Shown here piece by piece: positions 50,001 through 59,373 of a stretch of DNA of 64,000 nt. This stretch comes from Manduca sexta (Eukaryota; Arthropoda; Insecta; Lepidoptera; Sphingidae): contig NC_051116.1 of assembly GCF_014839805.1 (NCBI RefSeq), positions 2,170,001-2,234,000 of the forward strand, in the 5' to 3' direction. Every line of letters begins with the position of its first letter. The first letter of the stretch is position 1. Position numbers and translations under genes: made by a program. Under the pieces are notes generated by a model, which searched no databases, was not told where the DNA came from, and saw only the letters and a list, made by a program, of their open reading frames with translations.

Positions 50001-53000
50001 TTTGAATATTACACATTCAATAGATTAAAAACTTAACACTTTTTAACGGACTTTAAAAAAGCAGGAGCTGCCTTTATCATACCTATATAGGTAAGGCGTT
50101 TGACAATTATTAAATCCAATGGAAAGTAATAATAAGACCTGCCTACCTAAAATATAAATATATTGTAATAATGTTTGGTCGCTAGATGACAGATGGGGCG
50201 GCGGTGGCGGTGGCGGCGGCGGCAGCAGATGGGGCGCTGGTGGGGGAGGCCGCGGCGGAGGGGGGCGCTGGGGACCGCCTCGCGACCGACCTGGACCCAC
50301 CAACACGCGGTTCGACCGGGGCTGGGGACAACAGCCAGCGCGGTAAGTTCTTTAGACGAATTTTATATTAATAACAAAACTACTTTTAACGGTGAAGGAA
50401 AACACCGTGGGGAAACCTGAGAAGTTCTCTATAGGAATTTTGAGGGTGTGTGAACATTAACAATCAGCACTAAGCTAGCGTGGTGTATTAAGGATTAATC
50501 CCTCACAGTAGTAAAGGGGGGCCCGTGACCAGCAGTGAGACGGTACATAGTTATATGTGATTTTTACCTTGTAAACATTTATGGCAAGTTGATTTCTGCA
50601 AATATTTTGATGCACCACTTGCAGCCGGACTTGTATAGAAATATTGAATATTTTTGTTCATAATAATGCCTCTGGAAGGTCTTGCTCAATGTATTCCGAG
50701 ATCATGCTAGTTTAAACTTAGTTTTATAGTGTTAACTTTTATAAGGTTTGTTAATATTAATGGAGGATAATGAGAAGTCTGAATAGTTTGAGAAAATATA
50801 GTAAACTCTCTTGATGTATTGTAATATGCTTTCAATCATATACAGTGGAATGATAAAATATTATTTATTTAAAGTCAAATGACATGTATATACAATATTG
50901 TGTTATGCGAAAATGCATCGACTATGCAATATCATAAGATTCGACGTTCTATTTTAAAGTGTAGTATAGCATATTTATGGTGTTTTTGAACTGAAACATT
51001 GTTGGAATTGTGATATGAATATCTATAATTAGGGAATAATGTCTAATAATTACACTAGATAGCGATAGACAATTTTGATTTGCGGTAGCAGTGTTTGCGC
51101 CACGCGCAGTATGTATACTACCTCTGACTAGAAACCGTCGGAGTGGCTGCGGCCATTTACAAGCGACATTCATGACCATGGAGGAACGCAACCATTTGTT
51201 TCTGTATAGTGGCGACTTCTTGTACGCCGTGACACAGTAATATAGTATCTGTAAACTAAAATATTTGACCCAGATCGCTCGCGAAGAGCAGAGCATGACT
51301 GGATATCTTCTCCTCTCCTATTGTAGAGGAACGCAACCATCTGTTCCTCTACAGTGACTGCCACCTTTACGCCGTTACCTTACGACCTTAATAACGTGAT
51401 ATTGTATAATTTGCAAAATGTTTTATATAAATATGTGTTTGCAGAGGAGAGTTCGGCCGCGAGCGCGAAGGATTCCGCGGCGGTCGCGGCGGCGGCGGCG
51501 GCGGCGGGCGCGGCTCGGGCGGCGCGGCGCGCGGCGCGGCCGAGCGCTTCCCGCGCGACCGCCCGCCGCGACCGCACGACCGCGCCGACAAGCGCGTGCC
51601 GCACGCGCACGGTAACCGCACGCTCTACTGTCTCATGTCGGGGACTATTCACCGGCCCACACCGACGCTCTCAACTCTTGTCGGGATGACTATTAACCGT
51701 CCCACATTAACGCTCTATAGCAGCGGTCGGCAACCTATTGGTAGCCAGGGCCAGTAACGACCCTAAATGATGCGAGGCCCCAGGCGAAAGCAAAAAGAAA
51801 CAGACGCCAGGCCCCGAGCAGAGTAAAAAACGTTGCCCAGTTTTAACAGTTTCATCGGTAAGAACGTTAATAAAAGATCCTACGAGGCACCGCGCGAAGC
51901 CCCGGGCGGTTGTCCGGTTCGCCTCCCCCAAAGGCCGCCTCTGCCAAGGGCCACAAGGTGGCAGAATTAACTAAAGGCGGGTCATACGTATAACATTAAA
52001 CATAGAAATCCTGCTTTAGATGCGCTTACTCTCAATTTAATACATTTATTTTGATATTTAAGCCTTGTTACAAAACAATCACGGGCCACAAACAGAACGT
52101 TCGCGGACCGCGTGTTGCCGACCGCTGCTCTGTAGTGATAAACTGAGTATTTTATAACTATATCTGACGAACTTTTTAATTTATGAAACTTTATGTGTTG
52201 AGTAAGTCTTTTAACGGTTGATGACAGGAGTACGCATAAACATGTATACCTTACTCGTTAATTCCAAGTACAAAGTATTACTCTACGAGCCCGCACTACT
52301 ATTGTTCCCTGACAAAAATAAATTATGCCTAACTAATAATACGTTCTGAAAACGTAAAATATACTTTAGGAAATTTCTTGCTTTGAAATCATAAGTGTAT
52401 GATATCATGTACGACTCTTATTAGATATTTACCCCAATTCAAAAAATTACATATTCACCACCCAATACAGTGAAGTGTATCCATTATATTATTATAATAA
52501 CCTGATTGTGTGCAGGTGGCGGCGGCGCGGGCGCTGGCTCGTGGCAGCGCGGCGGACAGGTGCAGAACAACCGCGGCGGCGCCATGCTGCCCGCCAGGAA
52601 CAACGCACCGCAGCAGGGACGCGGGCCCAACCAGAAGGTACTGTTATACACCTACTTGCATTAGTCGCGAATGAAACAAAAATGTTGAATTGGCATTGGC
52701 GTCAACGCAATGGAAAACCGATTTCCAATTCTAAGTATAAACAATCTCGGCATTCGATAAAAGCCAGTTGTTTGGATCGACTTTACATTGAGTCGCAACA
52801 ATCTCAGTTATCTCCAGAATTAAATGTTCTTTTCATTGATGTTCTTTTTTAAAAAGGTCACTTGATCCACCCGATATCAGTACCACAGCCAAATGTATTT
52901 TCCTCTGGTTAGATAAAATGGAGCACTTTGATCGCCCTGCTGCTTATTAATAATGCGAATGTCTTGTGAAGTTATAAATGGCGAAGGAGTTCTTGCACTT

Positions 53001-55428
53001 ACAATGGAATGCATTAGAAGAGCCAATATAGTATTCATACAGTCTTCTACACATTATTGCACATTGGTTTACTATAAAATGTTTTTATAGCCCCAGTCCA
53101 GCAAAATAAATAGCTTAGTCGTCCCCACACCAATTACAACATTAAACTGCGAGCATTCATGTTCGCAATTTTTTGGACGGTTAAAAGTAAATAGAAATTA
53201 CTGATAACTTAGGATGAAATTTTACACACACATAAATCAATTGGATTAATATGACAATGTATGGTACTGTACATCCCGCAAAACTGCCCAATAAGAAATA
53301 TAAATTAGTTTTATTTCTGGGAAGAACTTCCACGCGGATGTTTCCATCCACATTTCTTCGTTCATGTCGTGTTTACACCATTTCACTGTATGTGATGTTA
53401 CAGGACGGACCTAACCAGAACCAGCAACAGAACCAACAGGGCTCGCAGCCGTGGAACCAGTGGGCCGGCAACTGGGGCGGTTGGGGCAACTGGAACCAGA
53501 ATCAAGGTACTGTAATCTGTAGCTGATTGAAAGATAATCTCATCGTCAATGTGGAGTTTCAGCAAAATGCTTTTGACAAGTCCTGGAGGTGATTTGGATT
53601 AGTTATGTACGAACGGCGAATTCCAGGTGTTAGAAATATCTGTAAGTAGATTGGACGAAAACGATAAACAATTAAATTTATGAAGTGTGGCTTGAATTAT
53701 GGGTCGAGATTAGGGCTTGTCAGGACCATGTATGTTCCCATTTGACCAAGGGTGCAACAATATACACTGTACAGTTGAATATTTTGACAACAAGCATAAC
53801 ATCCATTAAATCGTCAAAAGTTACAACACTGACTCTTATTAACTCCAAGCATAAAAAGGGTGTCATAAGTTAAAATGTGTGTCTCCCAATCTAATGGTAG
53901 ATCCATTTGTTTTGGAAACGTTTTTTTCTCGTTGTAGTTTACTTCGTTAAATATTACTCTCCTTTTACCTTAGCATTGATTAACCTACTGGGCAATTTTG
54001 TAACTCATCAATATTTCGCACACAACAGGCTGGGGCAACTGGGGCAATTGGGGTAACTGGGGCAACGCAGGGGCGGCGGGCGGCGCGGCCGGCGCGGGCC
54101 AACAACACGCGCAGGGCAAGGGCCAGCAGCAACAGTGGCCCGCCAACTACACCGCGCAGCAGTGGTACCAGTGGCAGCAGTGGCAACAGCAACAGCAACA
54201 GTGGCCCGGGGTAAGTGGACACTATCGTATGAAATGCTTTGTATAGGAACACAAGATCATTTAGACTGCTTTAATAAATGAAACCACAAACTCGTCTTTA
54301 CTTCTGTCAACATTGTGCCAAAAATTATCCATGGAAACGAATATTTTTACCGGAAATCACAGTTTAGGTTTTTGATATTTTTGAATTGGTGTGTGTGTGC
54401 GTGTGATAACGTCTTTGTAATAAAGACCAGTGCACAGCGGTGGGATATTTATCTTTCATAAACAATGAATAAAATATTACTGAGTCATCATTACAATGTA
54501 TGTCGTATTTTTTTTTTAAATATTGGCTTTTGTTCGCGTCTCAGACTATCTACATAGTAGTGTTAGAGTTTATAGCGTTCAAGCTCACGCGACGGGGGAC
54601 CTTGTTTTATTATATGAATAAATTATTAATTATATATTATTACAGTATCAACAAGGCAACCAGCAAGCGGGCAACTCAGCAGACGTGCAAGCTTGGGCTC
54701 AATACTATCAGGTGAGAAATTATAACTTTCTAACAAATAATAATATAGTGCGTTTTTTCAATTTAACGGCGTGTGCTGACGTCACAGCAAATTGTACAGT
54801 TATTTCTACAAAAGACTATGTACAAGTTTTATTTTACACGTTGTCTGCGGCTATCTAACACGTTATTCTGGACGCATTGCGCGTTCTACTCGCACATGTC
54901 TGCCGTGTTGTTTGAAGCTTGTCTTACTCACTCGCATCGCGGCGCCACACGCCAGAGCGGGACATCTCCGGCGACTGCATTTGTGAAAAATTTATTGTTT
55001 TGACATCACAATGAATGTGCATAACTTTTTTTTAAATTATATAGACCGATTGATGCGTTGCCCGTCAAGTGTATTTATATACATTGTAATGCACTGCATT
55101 TTACGTAACTACTTACAAACTAATAAATGGCAAGTTCGTACAAAGTGGGACATTAAATAATTTGTAATAGTGTCATCCAGATTTTAATATTTTATAACCA
55201 TAAGTAATAATGTATAAATTAAACAAAACAATTCGTAGGAATATTCAGTGCTATTTTGAAGTGACAAAAATATAACAATTGAATGTAAAACAATGTTACC
55301 TCCCAAACTATTAAACAATGCATTATATACTACCAAAATGATCCTAATTAATTGTTTTCCCCCAGAACTGTGGCGCGAATTCGGCAAATTCTGGCAACAC
55401 GGGCGCAGGCGCGAGCGACAAGAAGTGA
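28872..55428 (+). CDS. HNRNPUL1: Heterogeneous nuclear ribonucleoprotein U-like protein
   Basis: Coding exons: 28872-29001, 31946-32073, 33486-33754, 34152-34192, 34335-34525, 35244-35375, 36190-36300 (less sure), 37644-37737, 38637-38773, 39212-39317, 39726-39838, 40888-41045, 42212-42401, 42735-42896, 43657-43792, 44293-44377, 44727-44853, 46962-47084, 48509-48637, 49050-49218, 49297-49542, 50186-50342, 51445-51611, 52516-52637, 53404-53506, 54029-54210, 54646-54711, 55366-55428. All phases join, giving 1278 residues. Domains: SAP (5-39), acidic and Pro/Glu linker, SPRY (about 363-537), charged helix (538-650), P-loop domain (about 730-910, Walker A GMPGVGKT), RGG boxes (about 990-1110), Gln/Trp/Asn tail. 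The order is that of hnRNP U/UL1 proteins, nuclear RNA- and chromatin-binding factors. The U and UL1 branches cannot be separated by eye; UL1 is my choice. Confidence 0.92.
29002..31945 (+). other. Intron 1 of the hnRNP U-like gene
   Basis: A 2.9 kb AT-rich intron. Apart from the LINE fragment at 30595-31110, I see no coding exon or recognised repeat. Confidence 0.6.
30595..31110 (-). mobile_element. LINE 3'-end fragment, minus orientation
   Basis: Read on the minus strand, a GC-richer 3' UTR-like block (with GGCTAGGGCTCATGTCCTCG) leads to TGATAAATAAAG and a T-rich microsatellite tail made of ATTTT-like units. This looks like the 3' end of a CR1/Jockey-type LINE whose tail is a short repeat rather than poly-A. 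The family is uncertain and no protein remains. Confidence 0.45.
32140..32405 (-). mobile_element. Lepidopteran retroposon tail unit, inverted
   Basis: CTACTAATACTATAAATGCG and AAAGTTTGTGAGGATGG at the left, and CACCCGAGCGAAGCCGCGAG with CAAAAGGTAGTA at the right, are the two ends of a very common moth repeat, here in reverse. It lies in intron 2 of the hnRNP U-like gene. Confidence 0.7.
33247..33502 (+). repeat. Duplicated intron/exon junction, copy 1 (contains a used splice acceptor)
   Basis: AATAATGCCCAATAATCACA, GACACAGTAATATAGTATCT and TTTGACCCAGATCG recur at 51028-51300. The shared stretch runs through the acceptor at 33485 and about 17 bases into exon 33486-33754. Either a mobile element supplied this acceptor, or this junction was copied to 51 kb. 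Confidence 0.75.
33486..33754 (+). CDS. HNRNPUL1: Exon 3 of hnRNP U-like: Pro/Glu repeat linker
   Basis: After an acidic start (REEPPPEPIREEVKDDG), the second half is a run of AAPEPV-type units (AAPEPIAAPEPVAAPEPAP) coded by an imperfect 21-base tandem repeat (GCGCCTGAACCC cores). It is a disordered spacer between SAP and SPRY. The length is likely to vary between individuals because of the DNA repeat. Confidence 0.88.
34725..35010 (+). mobile_element. MITE family M390, diverged partial copy
   Basis: AAACAGAAAAGAAACGAAAT, GTGACGTCAGCGGGCATTAC and GCGAAAGAAAGAGATGGAGC match the interior of 8001-8390, with many differences and no intact ends. It lies between hnRNP U-like exons 5 and 6. Confidence 0.7.
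35945..36130. repeat. Repeat with GTAGCGTAGCT end
   Basis: AGTCAGTAGCGTAGCTCGCC at the left and a GGGCCCC-rich right half, ending near CGGTAGCTCCACCTC, look like a MITE or fragment of one. It lies just upstream of the candidate exon 36190-36300. Confidence 0.35.
36190..36300 (+). CDS. HNRNPUL1: Candidate 37-codon exon of hnRNP U-like
   Basis: Acceptor TTGCCTTTTAAG and donor GAG/GTGATT bound a strictly in-frame, phase 0-0 segment encoding a basic helix (YQRLKRKQEKKARWRNFYRS) and ending LTPPAE. Including or skipping it keeps frame. It sits between the coiled-coil exon 35244-35375 and exon 37644-37737. The donor is weak, so it may be alternative or a fossil. Confidence 0.5.
37644..41045 (+). 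CDS. HNRNPUL1: SPRY-domain exons of hnRNP U-like
   Basis: Five exons (37644-37737, 38637-38773, 39212-39317, 39726-39838, 40888-41045) encode the SPRY fold. Landmarks are TLSWYD, AGVRATHGAVSGRLMYEV, RMGWSTED, GEGELSWAYESSGR, NEKDVVGVYLDLE and LYPHILTKNMCYKVNFG. They match the order of hnRNP U SPRY (ATYGV, VRIGWS, SYGYGG, VELSFTKNG, LYPHVL). SPRY here is a protein-interaction module. These exons are strongly GC-rich against AT-rich introns. Confidence 0.92.
39880..40036 (-). mobile_element. Inverted relative of the MITE at 13049
   Basis: GACCATGAAGGTTGCAAAGT, CTTCGAAACGTCGGGAGAAA and GTTAAATTT are the reverse of the interior and end of 13049-13299. It directly follows the donor of exon 39726-39838. 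Confidence 0.65.
40130..40285 (+). repeat. Common insect repeat fragment
   Basis: AATCTATACTAACATATAAG, TTGTTTGTTTAAACGCGCTA and GGAACTATTGATTCG are typical of a widespread insect repeat end. It lies upstream of the MITE at 40413. Confidence 0.4.
40413..40802 (-). mobile_element. MITE family M390, inverted copy
   Basis: ATAGGGGACCGG at the left and CCGGTACCCTAT at the right bound the reverse of 8001-8390, including GTAATTCCCGATGACGTCAC. It lies between the fourth and fifth SPRY exons. Confidence 0.85.
41389..41440 (+). repeat. tRNA-like SINE head with intact pol III boxes
   Basis: TAGCGCAGTTG (41389-41399) fits box A and GTTCAAATC (41432-41440) fits box B, at tRNA-like spacing. The body of a SINE does not follow clearly, and I cannot fold a full tRNA around it. 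Most likely the head of a S1-like SINE in an intron. Confidence 0.55.
41745..42080 (+). promoter_or_regulatory. Promoter-like block in intron, possible solo LTR
   Basis: A GC-rich segment with CACGTGATCG and TGACGTCATCGACTCAG leads to TATATAAA near 41893 and then AATAAATAAG about 30 bases on. Promoter elements followed closely by a polyadenylation signal is LTR-like. No second copy or target duplication was found, so this is inference. Confidence 0.3.
42212..43792 (+). CDS. HNRNPUL1: Charged helix exons of hnRNP U-like
   Basis: Exons 42212-42401, 42735-42896 and 43657-43792 encode a long Lys/Glu/Arg-rich helix (EQVLEEKKAMDAEAQRRREE, then ERKERERKERE) and an acidic tail with KPEPMETEQ. They insert about 160 residues between SPRY and the P-loop domain, longer than the linker I know in vertebrate hnRNP U. 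Probably a single alpha-helix or coiled-coil spacer. Confidence 0.88.
43856..43985 (+). mobile_element. SINE family S1, 3' part
   Basis: AATCTGCACTAGGAGAGTGT, AATCCCTCTCAGTAGTAGAG and GGGCTGATGTTGATG match the tail of 11511-11815. It begins about 60 bases after the donor of exon 43657-43792. Confidence 0.7.
44041..44281. repeat. T-run and AT microsatellite in intron
   Basis: A run of about 17 T at 44049-44065 and an AT/TATA microsatellite at 44265-44280, just before the tandem acceptor of exon 44293-44377. Confidence 0.6.
44854..46961 (+). other. Intron before the P-loop exon
   Basis: A 2.1 kb AT-rich intron. It contains repeat-like pieces near 45640 (CGAGTCAAGTCGCAAGCAAA, a retroposon end) and near 45805-45860 (CTGCGTGGCTGATCTC), but no exon. 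Confidence 0.45.
46962..49218 (+). CDS. HNRNPUL1: P-loop (kinase-like) domain exons of hnRNP U-like
   Basis: Exons 46962-47084, 48509-48637 and 49050-49218, with 44293-44377 and 44727-44853 as lead-in. Walker A is GMPGVGKT in VILMVGMPGVGKTHWARRH. The Walker B-type strand is NYILDQTNVY, followed by AQRRKLREFDGYRRVAVVIV. This is the nucleotide-binding module of hnRNP U proteins, related to polynucleotide kinases. The key Lys and Thr of Walker A and the Asp of ILDQ are present, so ATP binding is likely; catalysis is unproven. Confidence 0.92.
47085..47138 (+). repeat. (AC)n microsatellite at an exon donor
   Basis: Starts right after the donor GTACGC of exon 46962-47084: ACACGC-type units grade into pure AC. 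Confidence 0.9.
49297..52637 (+). CDS. HNRNPUL1: RGG-box exons of hnRNP U-like
   Basis: Exons 49297-49542, 50186-50342, 51445-51611 and 52516-52637. After FTLPDKCSWLDDVLYPELSG, which closes the P-loop domain, comes an Arg/Ser/Pro stretch (AAKRPRSQDRRGPPERRRDR). Glycine-rich RNA-binding runs follow (DDRWGGGGGGGGSRWGAGGG, GFRGGRGGGGGGGRG) and an Asn/Gln-rich part. Poly-Gly is coded by GGC runs. The correct frame is fixed by phases (G|AT, CG|A, G|GT); alternative frames give poly-Ala or poly-Arg and are false. Confidence 0.9.
50385..50561 (+). mobile_element. SINE family S1, 5'-truncated copy
   Basis: TTTAACGGTGAAGGAAAACA, GAAACCTGAGAAGTTCTCTA and AATCCCTCACAGTAGTAAAG follow the body and tail of 11511-11815. 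It lies about 40 bases after the donor of exon 50186-50342. Confidence 0.75.
51028..51300 (+). repeat. Duplicated intron/exon junction, copy 2
   Basis: Matches 33247-33502 (AATAATGTCTAATAATTACA, GACACAGTAATATAGTATCT, TTTGACCCAGATCGCTCGCG). After it, 51328-51390 repeats a piece of the unit (GAGGAACGCAACCAT, then GCCGTTAC). The exon-like bases soon diverge and are not spliced in frame as far as I can tell. Confidence 0.75.
51721..52127. mobile_element. hAT-type MITE with 8-bp target duplication
   Basis: Ends CAGCGGTCGGCAAC and GTTGCCGACCGCTG are inverted copies. CTCTATAG (51713-51720) and CTCTGTAG (52128-52135) flank it with one mismatch. The 407-bp interior is noncoding. The ends are a classic hAT type. 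It lies in the intron after exon 51445-51611. Confidence 0.9.
53404..55428 (+). CDS. HNRNPUL1: Gln/Trp/Asn-rich tail exons of hnRNP U-like
   Basis: Exons 53404-53506, 54029-54210, 54646-54711 and 55366-55428 (TGA). The sequence is low complexity: WNQWAGNWGGWGNWNQNQGW, four GNWG-type units, then WYQWQQWQQQQQQWPG and a Gly/Ala/Ser end (NTGAGASDKK). Regular Trp residues in a Gln/Asn background resemble the prion-like tails of hnRNPs. Phase separation is inference. Confidence 0.9.
54277..54400 (+). repeat. Repeat shared with 58081-58195
   Basis: AATGAAACCACAAACTCGTC, TGCCAAAAATTATCCATGG and TTTTTGATATTTTTGAATTG have clear parallels at 58086-58195. It lies in the intron after exon 54029-54210. 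Confidence 0.6.
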
Positions 55429-55708
55429 TGCGCACGCGCAGCGCCGCACTTCCGCGTGTATCCGCGAGTGGCGCCGGGTGGGGACACTAGTGACCGCCCT
55501 CTTGTTTAGTCGTAAGGATTGGCGCCGCACGTCTGTGAGACTCGGCCAACCAAACTCTTCGGTATAAGCATGGACTACGGTTTAGAACGGCGTTCTGTTT
55601 TAAACCTAGATAGGTTAATGTAGACTAAGTGATGCGAATGGTTGAGTGAGCGAGGCTTGTGTGTACAAACGGTGGAGCAGTGGTGAATGAATTGGGTTAT
55701 ATTATTGT

Positions 55709-55714
55709 AATAAA
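55709..55714 (+). terminator. Polyadenylation signal of the hnRNP U-like gene
   Basis: AATAAA about 280 bases after the TGA at 55428, followed by a TGTGTGTTTT-type GT-rich stretch. This marks the probable 3' end. Confidence 0.65.
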
Positions 55715-55739
55715 TGATGATACTACTTGTGTGTTTTAT

Positions 55740-58080
55740 TTATCATGATTTCTTTATGGATTTTAAAAGCTCACTTTTGAGTAGTCTCTTAGTCATTTGA
55801 GGTATTGAAATATTTAATAAACAACATTTGATCTGTCAGTTTATTAGTCGAGTTGGTGCTGTTATAAACTAAACTCGGATATCAAAATTTGTCATATAAA
55901 TAAAAATCTTAAGATGTCACTTGAGATGTCTGTTTCTTTAATAGCAGCATAAGAGGCTAAGGCTTTATTAAAAAATATTTTGATTTAATCAAAAGTTTAT
56001 AGGCACGGGTAAAACTTGTACAGAGTGACATAGTCTTGAAAGAACGACCAAGCTCCTTAAATAAAGATTAAAAAAAATAGCATAAAATCTTGACTTTTAA
56101 ACTTTAGTGTCTCAGCTGATATCAAATCATATAATTTATTTAAGAACAAATTTCCATAGGATAGTGAAATATTTGAGAGAACAAAATAGGTACTAGACTA
56201 ATATTGCCACTACAACTCGCCCCAAACAGATCAACAACCCTTACCCTCTGCAAACGTTTTTAGAATACTGTTTAGAGCTGCCACGAGGCTTAGAAAACTA
56301 GATAAAAAGCAAGGGTTAGCAAACATTCATTATAGACTACGATAGCTTGGCAGCCTTAATAACATTGTAAAGGCATTATGCACTCCCAGAACATAAGCTC
56401 GTTGCGAATACTGAAAACAGACTGCTCGAGTAAGAATGACAATAAACAATAGGCCTATTTTTACTCAGAATAATGACAAGCATAGGAGTTTAAATCAAAC
56501 TCATATACTTATCCTATTTTTTCAAATAGGCCAAAAAATGTTGGAAAGAGACAAATATGTTGCTAAAGTCGGTTTGAGTATTTTTACTTGCGTAGTTTGC
56601 GCAAACTCGCAAGCCAGTATATCATTTCTCGCTGCCACCGCTCTATGTTCCCTTTCTGTCTGTCATCTTTTAAATCCTCTGCGATTAGATAACCCAATTT
56701 TTTTTTTCAATTTTGAGAGTCTCACATGTAAGTTGAGTTGGAAACTCTTTTTGGTTAAAATTCTCAAATTTAAAAACGAGTACTCTTGTTAGTCTTTTAT
56801 CTTAGACCATGCTTAGAATCTGATAGCCCACAAATACCTTTAAGAAAAAGGCGTTAAAAGATTGATCTAGCAGCACTCAGTCTCATTATCTATCTATTAT
56901 CACATTAGTTATGCGGATATTCCACTTCAGAGCGCATTGAGTGGAATCTATGAATTATTAATACAGCTCTTAGTAATGTGTGGTGTAAATGTTGCTAGTT
57001 CCAGAAAATAAATTAATTTGAAACAAATAATAATTTCTATACTAGCAGGGAACTTAATTTAAATAAAATCACCAATTGCAAACTTTTTATATATGTTTAA
57101 TCATTCCTTCAAAAATTATTCTATTGCCAAATATTTCACAATATAGTGAAAAACCACAGCATCGCCTTCCGTTGAGAACGACACTTCTCAGCGGACGCGA
57201 GACTCGATATAACATAGTTATACAGTTTATAATCTAAATTAGTTCGTTTTATTACCATGTCTTAGTAAAAATAGAGATTTCCCTCACGCGCGTGATTTCA
57301 CGAGATGATCCTAAACGAATTGTACGAACTTTACAAGGTATACAATGGTTACAGTAACCCTACCATAAATATAAGAAAAAAATACTTAAAAATAAACACT
57401 CGTATAACCTATAAAATAAATGCATACAATGCTCTATCGACCGATTTCAGTCGATCTGAATCACTATCTTTGGATCGAACGCAAAATGAACCAATCAGAA
57501 TAAAACTTGTTACATGCTAAAGGATAACTTATTTTGATTGATTTATCCGAAGATAGCAATTGGATTTATTGATATCGGCCGTAAGTTGGTACCGAACATC
57601 CTTTGGTAATGAAGTTATGGCCAAATGAAGAATCCTTTGAGTAAGTACATTAATTTGGACACAGCGGGGACTTTCAAGTGCATGATATGGCGTGGCGTCG
57701 CTGCGGGACAATTTCGGCTTCTACATTCCAACTTTAAATACGCCTTTTCTCTTTTCAGAGGTAGGCAGAGATATAAAACACATTTGGCTAGTACATTCAG
57801 TCAAGTAACAACGACTCGGTTGCCATTTCTCGTTCATTCCAAACATTAAAACATAAATTGGGGCACAGATAAGGTCAAACTCGTATTTATTTTATTATGT
57901 GCATTCAACGCAATCATTTTCAAGTACCCGCAGCCAACACCGAAAAGCGATGAGAATTATATGAATACAATGATAAACTTAATATTAGTGATACAGGAAT
58001 GCACTGGACACTATAAATAACTGTCATGACAGCGAGAGAGTACGACTTGCGGTATACGGGGTCATTTTGACATTGCCTTA
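55740..58080. other. Intergenic DNA, no gene recognised
   Basis: AT-rich sequence after the hnRNP U-like gene. A 118-codon frame at 56436-56792 has no coding signature or splice context. I see nothing else. Confidence 0.5.
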
Positions 58081-58460
58081 CTAAATGAAACCACATACTC
58101 GTCTTCAGCTATACAGACGTGCCCAAAAACCATCTATTAATAACGAACATTTTCATGAAAAATCCTGGTTTTAGTTTTCTGATATTTTTATCATTTTATA
58201 CTTTAATAATGCGAATATGGCGTGTGTGTGATTGTATTTCTGACTGAAAGGATGTTGTTGCCACTGCAACGAATTATCTTAGAGTTGTAGTGGCTTTAGG
58301 GCGCGTAAAATTAAAATCACTTTTTATTAATATTTATTTGTTCGAAACTTAGTTTTTTATTTTACATCTACGGCTCAAGTAACTTGTAAAGTGTTATTTC
58401 CAAGTAGATAAGTATGTAGTTTATTAACGCGATGTAAAAATGACCCTGTATTTAACGAGA
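58081..58460 (+). repeat. Empty-site copy of the repeat hit by the R1-type LINE
   Basis: 58195-58455 aligns with 2497-2592 joined to 3399-3595; at the LINE site it reads CTTAGAGTTGTAGTGGCTTT without insertion. 58081-58195 aligns with 54277-54400. The repeat may therefore be about 380 bp long. Confidence 0.75.
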
Positions 58461-59373
58461 ACAATTAAATTACTTAAGCGGAAAATGAACGCGTATCAAA
58501 ATATATTTTGGTTCGTTAAGTTGAAGCTCATGTTTCGACAATACATTACAAACAACCAACTGTTAACTTGTACTAAAATTTCCGTTTAAACGATATACAT
58601 ATATTTTTGTGAAACCTCTTTGTGAACAAAATATGGCTTTCTCTAGTTCAGTTTCACTGAAACCACGAAGCATGATACAATGGCATTAATACAATTCAGT
58701 TGTTAATTAAACATATATTTCTACAGACCTTTTGCAATGTACGTGCCAAATTAGTTTAATACTAAATGTGCGACTTCCTTACTTGAAAAATAAGTATCTG
58801 ATCATTGCATTAATATTTCTTTTGTAATGACATTTATTTGTTCAAATTTCCACAAAATAATTGTAACTAACAATTTATTACTTTCCAAATATTCCAAACA
58901 GACTATATTGTTAATAAATTAAATTAAAATTAAGGCACGAAAATATTACTTCAAAGTAGTCTAAAGAAAAAAAAATATTTTTCCTCACACGTAACATTGC
59001 AAGAGACAAGTCACTAACATGGCAGATTCTTTGGTTTCCGACTGACCCAATCTTTTGACAGTTCATGTAAATACATACTTCTACACCTTGGAAATAATAT
59101 TTTATTGGAATACAACGCGTAACAGAAGCTAGAGAGATAGCTATGAACGACAGACGTTGGCCTAAACAAATAGTTCAAGAGTAATGTGTTTTCATGAGTT
59201 ACTGAAGTTTACTAAACATTAGTTTGTTCAAATTAACAAAATGATCTAACATACTATTAAAATTAAACACTAAAATTGACAAACTATAAGTATTAACTTT
59301 AATATTATTCTCTCTACAAAAAGATTGAACCGACATTAGCTGGCCAACAAGATAGATATTGCAGTAAATTGAA

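Noticed and set aside
51354..51689. Poly-Ala and poly-Arg frames over the GGC run
   Set aside because: Splice phases from 50342 and into 52516 demand the RGG/poly-Gly frame.
56436..56792. 118-codon frame after the hnRNP U-like gene
   Set aside because: No family resemblance, no promoter or splice context; composition is that of AT-rich DNA.
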